A stretch of 64,000 nt of DNA from Arachis hypogaea (lineage: Eukaryota; Streptophyta; Magnoliopsida; Fabales; Fabaceae): positions 23,555,940 to 23,619,939 of the forward strand of contig NC_092051.1 of NCBI RefSeq assembly GCF_003086295.3. Reading direction: 5' to 3'. Each line of letters starts with the position of its first letter. Positions within the stretch are counted from its first letter, which is position 1. Both the position numbers and the translations under genes were made by a program. This document shows, one piece after another, positions 55,354 through 64,000 of the stretch. The notes under the pieces are model-generated. The model was not told where the DNA came from and ran no database searches. It saw only the letters and a program-made list of their open reading frames with translations.

Positions 55354-56488
55354 CAACACCAAACTTAAATTGTTGCTTGTCCCCAAGCAACCGAAAATCA
55401 AATAGGATAAAAAGCAGAGAATATACTATAAATTTCAAACTATCAATGAAACATAGCTCTAATCAGATGAGCAGGACTTGTAGCTTTCTGCCTCTTGAAT
55501 AGTTTTGGCATCTCACTTTATCCATTGAGGTTCAGAATGATTGGCATCTATAGGAACTCAGAGTTCAGATAGTGTTATTGATTCTCCTAGTTCAGTATGA
55601 TAATTCTTGAACACAGCTATTTTATGAGTCTTGGCCGTGGCCCTAAGCACTTTGTTTTCCAGTATTACCACTGGATACATAAATGCCACAGACACATAAT
55701 TGGGTGAACCTTTTCAGATTGTGACTCAGCTTTGCTAAAGTCCCCAATTAGAGGTGTCCAGGATTCTTAAGAACACTCTTCTTTTGCTTTGGACCTTGAC
55801 TTTAACCGCTCAGTCTCAAGTTTTCACTTGACACCTTCACGCCACAAGCACATGGTTAGGGACAGCTTGGTTTAGCCGCTTAGGCCAGGATTTTATTCCT
55901 TTAGGCCCTCCTATCCACTGATGCTCAAAGCCTTGGGATCCTTTTTATTTACCCTTGCCTTTTGGTTTTAAGGGTTATTGGCTTTTTTCTCTTGCCTCTT
56001 GGTTTTAAGAGCTTTTGGCTTTTTCTGCTTGCTTTTTCTTTTTTTTTTTCCCTATATTTTTTTTTCTGCAAGCTTTGTTCTTTGCTGCTTTTTCTTGCTT
56101 CAAGAATCATTTTTATGATTTTTCATATTATCAAATAACATGTCTCCTTACCATCATTCTTTCAAGAGCCAACATATTTAACATTCTTAAACAACAACTT
56201 CAAAAGACATATGCACTGTTCAAGCATTCATTCAGAAAATAAGAAGCATTGTCACCACATCAATATAATTAAACTAAGTTCAAGGATAAATTCGAAACTT
56301 ATGTACTTCTTGTTCTTTTGAATTAAAACAGTTTTCATTTAAGAGAGGTGATGGATTCATAGGACATTCATAACTTTAAGACATAGTTACTAACTACTAA
56401 TGATCATGTAATGAAGACACAAACATGGATAAGCACTTAACATTAAGAAAACGAAAAACAGAAAATAAGAACAAGGAATGAGTCCACC
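55354..56488 (-). other. F3 3' non-coding region
   Basis: Counterpart of 42141-43284. T-rich on the plus strand at 55980-56110. The complement of ACACCAAACTTAAATTG next to the LTR gives the AAGTTTGGTGT motif. Confidence 0.65.
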
Positions 56489-57637
56489 TTAGTGATGGTG
56501 GCGTTTCCTTCTTGAGGAACCAATGATGTCCTTGAGCTCTTCTATCTCTCTTTCTTGTCTTTGTTGCTCCTCCCTCATTGCTCTTTGATCTTCCCTAATT
56601 TCATGAAGGATGATGGAGTGCTCTTGATGTTCCACCCTTAATTGTCCCATGTTGGAACTTAATTCTCTTAGGGAGGTGTTGATTTGCTCCCAATAGTTTT
56701 GTGGTGGAAAATGCATTTGAGGCATCTCCGGGATCTCATGGTGATGAGCTTCATGCATCTCTTGAGATCCATGAATGAGGTCTCTTGCTTGCTCCATCCT
56801 TTTCTTAGTGATGGGCTTATCTTCCTCAATGGGAATGTCTCCTTCTATGAAAGCTCCAGCTGAGTAACATAGATGGCAAATAAGATGAGGAAAAGCTAGC
56901 CTTGCCCCAGGAGAGGGCTTTTCGGCTATTTTGTAGAGTTCAAGGGAGATGACTTCATGAACTTCTACTTCCTCTCCAATCATGATGCTATGAATCATGA
57001 TGGCCCGATCCACAGTAACTTCAGATCGGTTGCTAGTGGGGATGATGGAGCGTTGGATGAACTCCAACCATCCTCTAGCCATAGGCTTGAGGTCCAGTCT
57101 TCTTAGTTGAACTGGCTTGCCTTTGGAGTCAATCTTCCATTGAGCTCCTTCCACACATATGTCCATGAGGACTTGGTCCAACCTTTGATTAAAGTTGACC
57201 CTTCTAGTGTAGGGGCGTGCATCTCCTTGCATCATAGGCAAGTTGAACGCCAACCTCACATTTTCCGGACTAAAATCTAAGTATTTCCCCCGAACCATTG
57301 TAATATAATTCTTTGGATTCGGGTTCTTACTTTGATCATGGTTCCTAGTGATCCATGCATTGGCATAGAACTCTTGAACCATTAGGATGCCGACTTGTTG
57401 GATGGGGTTTGTTAGAACTTTCCAACCTCTTCTTTGGATTTCATGTCAGATCTCCGGATACTCATTCTTCTTGAGCTTGAAAGGGACCTCGGGGATCACC
57501 TTCTTCTTGGCCACAACATCATAGAAGTGGTCTTGATGAGCTTTGGAGATGAATCTTTCCATCTCCTATGACTCAGAGGTGGAAGCTTTTGTCTTCCCTT
57601 TCCCTTTTCTAGAGGATTCTCCGGTCTTGGGTGCCAT
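56489..57637 (-). pseudogene. F3 ORF2: plant transposon protein, two stops
   Basis: The ATG at 57637 opens 382 codons to the stop at 56489, the same length as F2 ORF2. In-frame TAG at 57568-57566 replaces a Trp codon seen in F2, and TGA at 57448-57446 replaces CGA (Arg). After the second stop the frame is open for the conserved block (MVQEFYANAW, RGKYLDFSP, RGWLEFIQRS, FPHLICHLCYSAGAF) and the C-terminal coiled coil ending in basic and His residues. At the position where F2 is stopped (41205) F3 has Trp, so the two copies carry different lesions of one ancestral ORF. Confidence 0.8.
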
Positions 57638-57829
57638 CAATGGTAATGGAAAAACAAAAAGCTTATGCCTTTACCACATTAAACTTAGAATTTTGCTCGC
57701 CCTCGAGCAAGAGAAGAAAGAATAGATGAAGAAGAAGAAGAAAATATGGAGGAGAGGGGGAAGGGGTGTATTTAGCCAAGAAGGGAAAGAGAGGGTTGTG
57801 TTGTGTGAAAATGAAGAAGAATGGAGGGC

Positions 57830-57837
57830 TTTATATA
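57830..57837 (-). promoter_or_regulatory. Internal TATA box upstream of F3 ORF2
   Basis: The minus strand reads CCCTATATAAAGCCC, followed by a C/T/A-rich stretch with ACACAACACAACCC, typical of plant start sites. It is 193 bases before the ORF2 ATG. This segment is missing from F2 (junction near 40855). Confidence 0.6.
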
Positions 57838-58107
57838 GGGAAGGGAGGGGGGTAAGGTTCGGCCATAATGGTGGGTTTTGGGTGGGAAATTGATTTTGAA
57901 TTTTGAAGGTAGGTGGGGTTTATGAGGTAGGTTTATGGGGAAGAGTGGATGGATGTGAGTGGTGAGAAGAAGTGAGTGGAGGTAGGTGGGGATCCTGTGG
58001 GGTCCACAGATCCTGAGGTGTTCCAGTGGGGTCCACAGATCCTGAGGTGTTCAAAGATTTACAACCTTGCACCAAATTAGGCATGTAAAATGCCCTTGCA
58101 CACAATT

Positions 58108-58351
58108 CTGGGCGTTCAACGCCAGATTGGTGCTTGTTCTGGGCGTTGAACGCCCATTTGTTGCCCATTTCTGGCGTTGAACGCCAGAACCATGCTTGTT
58201 CTGGGCGTTCAGCGCCAGCTCTTCTCCAGGGTGCAATTCTGGCATTCAAACGCCCAGCTGCTGCCCATTTTGGGCGTTCAGCGCCAGAACCATGCTCTGT
58301 TCTGGCGTTGAACGCCAGCCAGATACTTCTTACTGGCGTTTAAACGCCAGT
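58108..58351 (-). repeat. Array of eight palindromes (F3)
   Basis: Better preserved than in F2. The unit at 58332-58351 is the perfect 20-base palindrome ACTGGCGTTTAAACGCCAGT. Others include CTGGCGTTCAACGCCAG and TGGGCGTTCAACGCCCA. It lies about 270-520 bases upstream of the internal TATA box. Confidence 0.9.
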
Positions 58352-58557
58352 AAGGTCTTCCTCCAGGGTGTGATTTTTCTTCTGCTGTTTTTGATTCCGT
58401 TTTCAATTTTTATATTTATTTTGTGACTCCACATGATCATGAACCTAATAAAACATGAAAGAACAAGAAAAATAAAATTAGATAAATATAAATTGGGTTG
58501 CCTCCCAACAAGCGCTTCTTTAATGTCAATAGCTTGACAGTGGGCTCTCATGGAGCC

Positions 58558-60889
58558 TCACAGATGTTCAGAGCATTGTTGAGACTTCCCAACACTAAAC
58601 TTAGAGTTTGGATATGGGAGTTTAACACTAAACTTAAAGTTTGGTTGTGGCCTCCCAACACCAAACTTAGAGTTTGACTGTGGGGGCTCTGGTTGACTCT
58701 GTTTTGAGAGAAGCTTACTGTGCCTCTTTTCCATGTTTACAGAAGGGTAACCTTGAGTTGTAAACACAAGGGAGTCCTCATTCAATTGAAGGACTAATTC
58801 ACCTCTGTCAACATCAATCACAGCTCTTGCTGTGGCTAGGAAAGGTCTTCCAAGGATGATGGATTCATCCTCATCCTTCCCAGTATCAAGGATTATGAAA
58901 TCAGCAGGGATGTAAAGGCCTTCAACCTTTACTAACACGTCCTCTACTTGTCCATAAGCCTGTTTTCTTGAATTGTCTGCCATCTCTAATGAGATTTTAG
59001 TAGCTTGCACCCCAAAGATTCCCAGTTTCTCTATTACAGAGAGGGGCATGAGGTTTATCCCTGAACCAAGGTCACACAGAGCCTTTTCAAAGATCATGTT
59101 GCCTATGGTACAAGGTATTACAAACTTTCCAAGATCCTGTTTCTTCTGAGGCAATGTCAGTTGATCCAGATCACTTAGTTCATTGGTGAACAAGGGAGGT
59201 TCATCTTCCCAAGTCTCAATACCAAATAATTTGGCATTCAGCTTCATGATTGCACCAAGGTACTTGGCAACTTGCTCTTCAGTAACATCCTCATTTTCTT
59301 CAGAAGAGGAATACTCATCAGAGCTTATGAAGGGCATAAGGAGGTTTAATGGAATCTCTATGGTCTCTAGATGAGTCTTAGATTCCTTTGGTTCCTCAAA
59401 GGGAAACTCCTTATTGATCACTGGACGTTCCAGGAGGTCTTCCTCACTGGGATTACGTCCTCAACCTCCCTTACAGGTTTGGCCATGGTGGTAATGTCAA
59501 TGGCCTTGCACTCTCCTTTTGGATTTTCTTCTGTATTACTTGGGAGAGTATTAGGAGGGATTTCAGTGATCTTTTTACTCAACTGGCCCAATTGTGCCTC
59601 CAAATTTCTAATGGAGGACCTTGTTTCATTCATGAAATTTACCGTGGCCTTAGATAATCAGAGACTAAGTTTGCTAAATTAGAGGTATTTTGTTCAGAGT
59701 TCTCTGTCTGTTGCTGAGTGGATGATGGAAAAGGTTTACTATTGTTAAACCTATTTCTTCCACCATTATTAAAGCCTTGTTGAGGCTTTTGTTGATCCTT
59801 CCATGAGAGATTTGGGTGATTTCTCCATGAGGGGTTATAGGTGTTTCCATAAGGTTTACCCATGTAATTCACCTCTGCTATTGCAGGGTTTTCAGGATCA
59901 TAAGCTTCTTCTTCAGAAGATGCCTCTTGAGTACTGTTGGATGCAGCTTGCATTCCGTTCAGACTCTGAGAAATCATATTGACTTGCTGAGTCAATATTT
60001 TATTCTGAGCCAGTATGGCATTCAGAGTATCAATTTCAAGAACTCCCTTCTTCATAGGCGTCCCATTACTCACAGGATTCCTCTCAGAAGTGTACATGAA
60101 CTGGTTATTAGCAACCATGTCAATGAGTTCTTGAGCTTCTGCAGGCGTTTTCTTTAGGTGAATGGATCCACCTGCAGAAGTATCTAATGACATTTTAGCC
60201 AATTCAGATAGACCATCATAGAATATATCCAAGATGGTCCATTCTGAAAGCATGTCAGAAGGACACTTTTTGGTCAGTTCTTTGTATCTCTCCCAAGCTT
60301 CATAGAGGGATTCACCTTCTTTCTGTCTGAAGGTCTGAACATCCACTCTAAGCTTACTCAGCTTTTGAGGAGGAAAGAACTTAGCTAAGAAAGCCTTGAC
60401 CAGCTTATCCCAAGAGTTCAGGCTATCCTTAGGTTGAGAGTCCAACCATATTCTAGCTCTGTCTCTCACAGCAAAAGGGAAAAGCATGAGCCTGTAGACT
60501 TCAGGATCTACTCCATTAGTCTTAACAGTATCACAGATCTGCAAGAATTCAGTTAAGAACTGAAAAGGATCCTCAGATGGAAGTCCATAAAACTTGCAGT
60601 TCTGCTGCATCAGAGAAACTAATTGAGGTTTCAGCTCAAAATTGTTTGCTCCAATGGCAGGAATGGAGATGCTTCTTCCATGTAAATTGGAATTAGGTGC
60701 AGTAAAGTCACCAAGCATCCTCCTTGCATTATTATTATTTTTGGCTGCCATCTCCTCTTCCTGTTCGAAAATTTCTAAAAGGTGCTTGCTGGATTGTTGT
60801 AATTTAGCTTCTCTTCGTTTCCTCTTCAGAGTCCTTTCAGGTTCTAGATCTGCTTCAACAAGAATGTTCTTGTACTTGCTCTTGCTCAT
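58558..60889 (-). pseudogene. gag-pro: F3 gag-protease, two single-base deletions
   Basis: The ATG at 60889 (MSKSKYKNIL) opens gag to about 59655. There a missing base (GATTATCT for GATCTATCT in F2) shifts the frame. A second missing base near 59455 (GACGTAATCCC for GACATAAATCCC) shifts it again. From there the frame runs to the TGA at 58558. The protease is clean: ALCDLGSGINLMPLSVIEKLG with the catalytic Asp, and ILGRPFLATARAVIDVDRGEL. Neither F2 TAG stop is present. The two breaks are the only lesions I see, so this is the best copy of the polyprotein in the window. Confidence 0.85.
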
Positions 60890-62677
60890 ATGAAAAAGAG
60901 GGACAGAAAAATAATAATAATAGGGGTCCTTTTTACCACAGTATAGAGGTCCCTGTGTGAGTAGATGAATAAATAAATAGAAGGAGATAAGAGAGAGAGA
61001 GAATTTTCGAAAATAATTTTTGAAAAAGAGTTAGTGATTTTCGAAAATAGTTTTTGAAAAAGGTTAGTAATTTTCGAGAATTAAAATCACAAATTAAAAT
61101 AATTAGTTAATTAAAAAGAAATTTTGAAAAAGAGGGAAGATATTTTCGAAAATTAGAGAGAGAGAGTTAGTTAGGTAGTTTTGAAAAAGATAAGAAACAA
61201 ACAAAAAGTTAGTTAGTTAGTTGAAACAAATTTTGAAAATCAATTTTGAAAAGATAAGAAGATAAGAAGTTAGAAAAGATATTTTAAAATCAAATTTTTT
61301 GAAAAAGATAAGATAAAGAGATATTTTTGAAAAGATATGATTGAAATTAGTTTTGAAAAAGATTTGATTTTTAAAATCACAATTAATGACTTGATTCACA
61401 AGAAATCACAAGATATGATTCTAGAACTCAAAGTTTGAATCTTTCTTAACAAGCAAGTAACAAACTTGAAATTTTTGAATCAAAACATTAATTGATGATG
61501 TTATTTTCGAAAATTAGGAGATAAAGATAAGAAAAATATTTTTGAAAAATATTTTTAAAATTTTCGAAAATAAATAAGAAAAATGAAAAAGATTTTATTT
61601 TTGAAAAAGATTTTGAAAAAGATAAGATTTTTTTTTTAAAATTGAAAATTTGATTTGACTCATAAAAACAACTAGATTTTAAAAAGTTTTGAAAAAGTCA
61701 ACTCAAATTTTCGAAATTTATGAGCGAAAAAGGGAAAGATATTTTTTTTTATTTTTGAATTTTTAATGATGAGAGGGAAAAACATGAAAAAGACTCAATG
61801 CATGAAAATTTTGGATCAAAACAATGAATGCATGCAAGAATGCTATGAATGTCAAGATGAACACCAAGAACACTTTGAATGTCAAGATGAACATCAAGAA
61901 CTTATTTTTGAAAAATTTTTAATGCAAAGAAAACATGCAAGACACCAAACTTAAAAATTTTTCATGTATAGACACTATGAATGCAAGAATGCATATGAAA
62001 AACAAGAAAAGACACAAAACATGAAAACATCAAGATCAAACAAGAAGACTTACCAAGAACAACTTGAAGATCATGAAGAACACTATGAATGCATGAATTT
62101 TTCGAAAAATGTAAGATGAGTGTGCAATTGACACCAAACTTTCAACTTGACTCAAGACTCAAACAAGAAACATGAAATATTTTTTATTTTTATGATTTTT
62201 TTATTTTTTTGGATTTTTTTTTCAAAAATTATTTGAAAAATAAAAATAAGGATTCCAAAATTTTTAATATGAATTCTAGGAATCTTGTACTCCTATTCTA
62301 AAGCTCCAATCTGAGGGTTAGACATGGCTGAATAGCCAGTCAAGCTTTAGAAAGTATTGATATTTTCCATGTATAGAGCAACTAAGTGTGTGAGAATCAA
62401 CAAGCTCTTGTGATGATAAGTTGAAACCCCAGTCCAAAAGATTAGACATGGCTTACAGCCGGCCATGATTCAACAAATCATCATGAAACACTAGAATTCA
62501 TTCTTAAAAATACTGAAGAACATAATAAAATTTTTGAAAAGAATTTTTAATCTCTTTTTTTTTTCGAAAACAAAGGAGAAAATTTTTGAAAGATTTTTGA
62601 AAAACTTTTTGAAAATAAGAAGAAAATTACCCAATCTAAGCAACAAGATGAACCGTCAGTTGTCCAAACTCGAACAA
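60890..62677 (-). other. F3 leader
   Basis: Complement of the U-rich leader, with the same TTTTCGAAAA words (about 61000-61160, 61500-61580, 62100) and the tandem GAATGTCAAGATGAACA repeat near 61845-61900. Non-coding. Confidence 0.7.
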
Positions 62678-62695
62678 TCCCCGGCAACGGCGCCA
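62678..62695 (-). other. Primer binding site of F3 (tRNA-Asp)
   Basis: The minus strand reads TGGCGCCGTTGCCGGGGA, an exact match. Only one copy is present here, unlike in F1 and F2. Confidence 0.9.
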
Positions 62696-64000
62696 GAAAC
62701 TCTGTACGCACGTCTTAATAAATCGTTTTTCATTCACAACTTCGATACAACTAACCAGCAAGTGCACTGGGTCATCCAAGTAATAAACCTTACGTGAGTA
62801 AGGGTCGATCCCACAGAGATTGTTGGTATGAAGCAAGCTTTGGTCACCTTGTAAATCTCAGTCAGGCGGATATCAAATAGTTATGGAGTTTTCGAAATTT
62901 ATATAATAAAATAAGGATAGAAATACTTATGTAAATCATTGGTGAGAATTTCAGATAAGCGCATAGAGATGCTTTCGTTCCTCTGAACCTCTGCTTTCCT
63001 GCTGTCTTCATCCAATCAATCCTACTCCTTTCCATGGCTGGCTTTATGTAAGGACATCACCGTTGTCAATGGCTACTTTTAATCCTCTCTGGAAAATGGT
63101 CCGATGCACTGTCACTGCATGGCTAATCGTCTGGAGGCATCACCCTTGCCAATGGCTGCATCCTATCCTCTTGTGAAAATGGTCCAAATGCTCTGTCACA
63201 GCACGGCTAATCATATGAGGTTCTCGATCATACTGGAATAGGATTCACCCTCTTTTTGCGTCTGTCACTACGCCCAGCACTCGCGAGTTTGAAGTTCGTC
63301 ACAGTCATTCAATCCCAGAGCCCTACTCGGAATACCACAGACAAGGTTTAGACTTTCCGGACTCTCAAGAATGCCGCCATCAATCTAGCTTATACCACGA
63401 AGATTCTGATTAAGAGATCCAAGAGATACTCATTCAATCTAAGGTAGAACGGAAGTGGTTGTCATGCACGCGTTCATAGGGGAATGATGATGATTGTCAC
63501 GTTCATCACATTCATGTTGAAGTGCGAATGAAAATCTTAGAAGCGGAATAAGTTGAATTGAATAGAAAAATAGTAGTACTTTGCATTAATTTTTGAGGAA
63601 CAGTAGAGCTCTAGACCTTAATCTATGGAGTGCAGAAACTCTACCTTATGAAAATACATAGGTGAAAGGTTCAGGCATGGCCGAATGGCCAGCCCCCATG
63701 ATCTAAGAACCAGACGTCCCAAGATGTCTAATACAATAGTAAACAGTCCTATTTATACTAAACTAGTTACTAGGGTTTACAGAAGTAAGTAATTGATGCA
63801 TAAATCCAATTCCGGGGCCCACTTGGTGTGTGCTTGGGCTGAGCTTGAATGTTACACGTGTAGAGGTCAATCTTGGAGTTGAACGCCAGTTTGTAACGTA
63901 TTTCTGGCGTTCAACTCTGGCTTGTGACGTGTTTCTGGCGTTTAACTCCAGACAGCAGCGTAGAACTGGCGTTCATCGCCCTTTTACGTCATTTAAACTC
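62696..64000 (-). repeat. 5' LTR of F3, cut by the window end
   Basis: Differs from the F3 3' LTR by scattered substitutions. It also lacks the last ~42 bases (the stretch from the in-LTR PBS-like word to GCACCA). It reads GCGTACAGAGTTTC directly into the PBS. TATA box at 63757-63750. Confidence 0.83.

Larger units (their letters stand above)
53657..64000 (-). mobile_element. F3: inverted non-autonomous Athila-lineage element
   Basis: On the minus strand: 5' LTR (cut by the window end), PBS 62695-62678, leader, gag-protease, palindrome array, internal TATA box, ORF2, 3' LTR ending at 53657. It inserted into the 3' LTR of F2 after GTTAC. Comparing LTR lengths, its 5' LTR should end about 357 bases beyond the window. 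Like F2, it lacks RT, RNase H and integrase. Confidence 0.85.

Noticed and set aside
1..64000. CRISPR arrays, tRNA or rRNA genes, bacterial-type operons
   Set aside because: The ~30-base-spaced palindrome arrays superficially recall a CRISPR, but the spacers are similar to each other and the context is a plant retrotransposon. I saw no tRNA or rRNA gene; the tRNA-Asp-like words are primer binding sites.

Overview
This is a plant nuclear window. It shows spliced genes with GT-AG introns, LTR retrotransposons of three lineages, DNA transposons with target-site duplications (TSDs), AT-rich spacers and a 1000-N scaffold gap. The high-copy elements carrying GGCGTTCAACGCC palindromes and the legume-like coding style make me think of peanut (Arachis). 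That is recognition from memory, not a database match.

Layout. 1-8.9 kb is gene-bearing. A tandem minisatellite and a MULE-like element that also carries it lie at 1.0-3.7 kb. A four-exon minus-strand gene for the TRAPP tethering subunit TRAPPC6/TRS33 lies at 4.26-6.66 kb, with a solo LTR in intron 3 and a MITE in intron 1. A hAT-type MITE follows at 8.1-8.6 kb. 8.87-18.44 kb is a complete Tat-lineage Ty3/gypsy element on the minus strand (TSD TAAAC), with broken gag-pol and an antisense accessory gene that has its own TATA box and intron. 18.4-24.0 kb is mixed intergenic DNA. It holds a scrap of a plant-mobile-domain gene, a three-exon conserved plant gene of unknown function (20.8-21.8 kb), a GC-rich segment flanked by a direct repeat, and an LTR-like fragment.

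23.98 kb to the right edge is a nest of retrotransposons. A SIRE-like Copia element on the minus strand is seen through its 3' LTR and a late accessory ORF. That ORF is interrupted by a solo LTR with a perfect TSD. Into its 5' side went F1, an Athila-lineage Ty3/gypsy element. F2, of the same family, sits inside F1 gag-PR. F3, same family but inverted, sits inside the 3' LTR of F2. F2 and F3 keep gag-protease and a second ORF but have no reverse transcriptase, RNase H or integrase. They look non-autonomous and must rely on a relative for replication. All their ORFs carry nonsense or frameshift lesions.

The gap at 44,258-45,257 separates two nearly identical 8.9 kb stretches (35,318-44,257 and 45,262-54,163). 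The right one differs mostly by single-base losses. I read this as two overlapping contig ends that were not merged, so the second F2 copy is probably not real.

The most distinctive signal is a set of palindromes or foldbacks. They occur as an eight-unit array between protease and the second ORF (where F3 also has a TATA box) and again just upstream of the TATA box inside the LTR. A sequence-unrelated LTR at 26.4-27.8 kb has different foldbacks at the same relative place.
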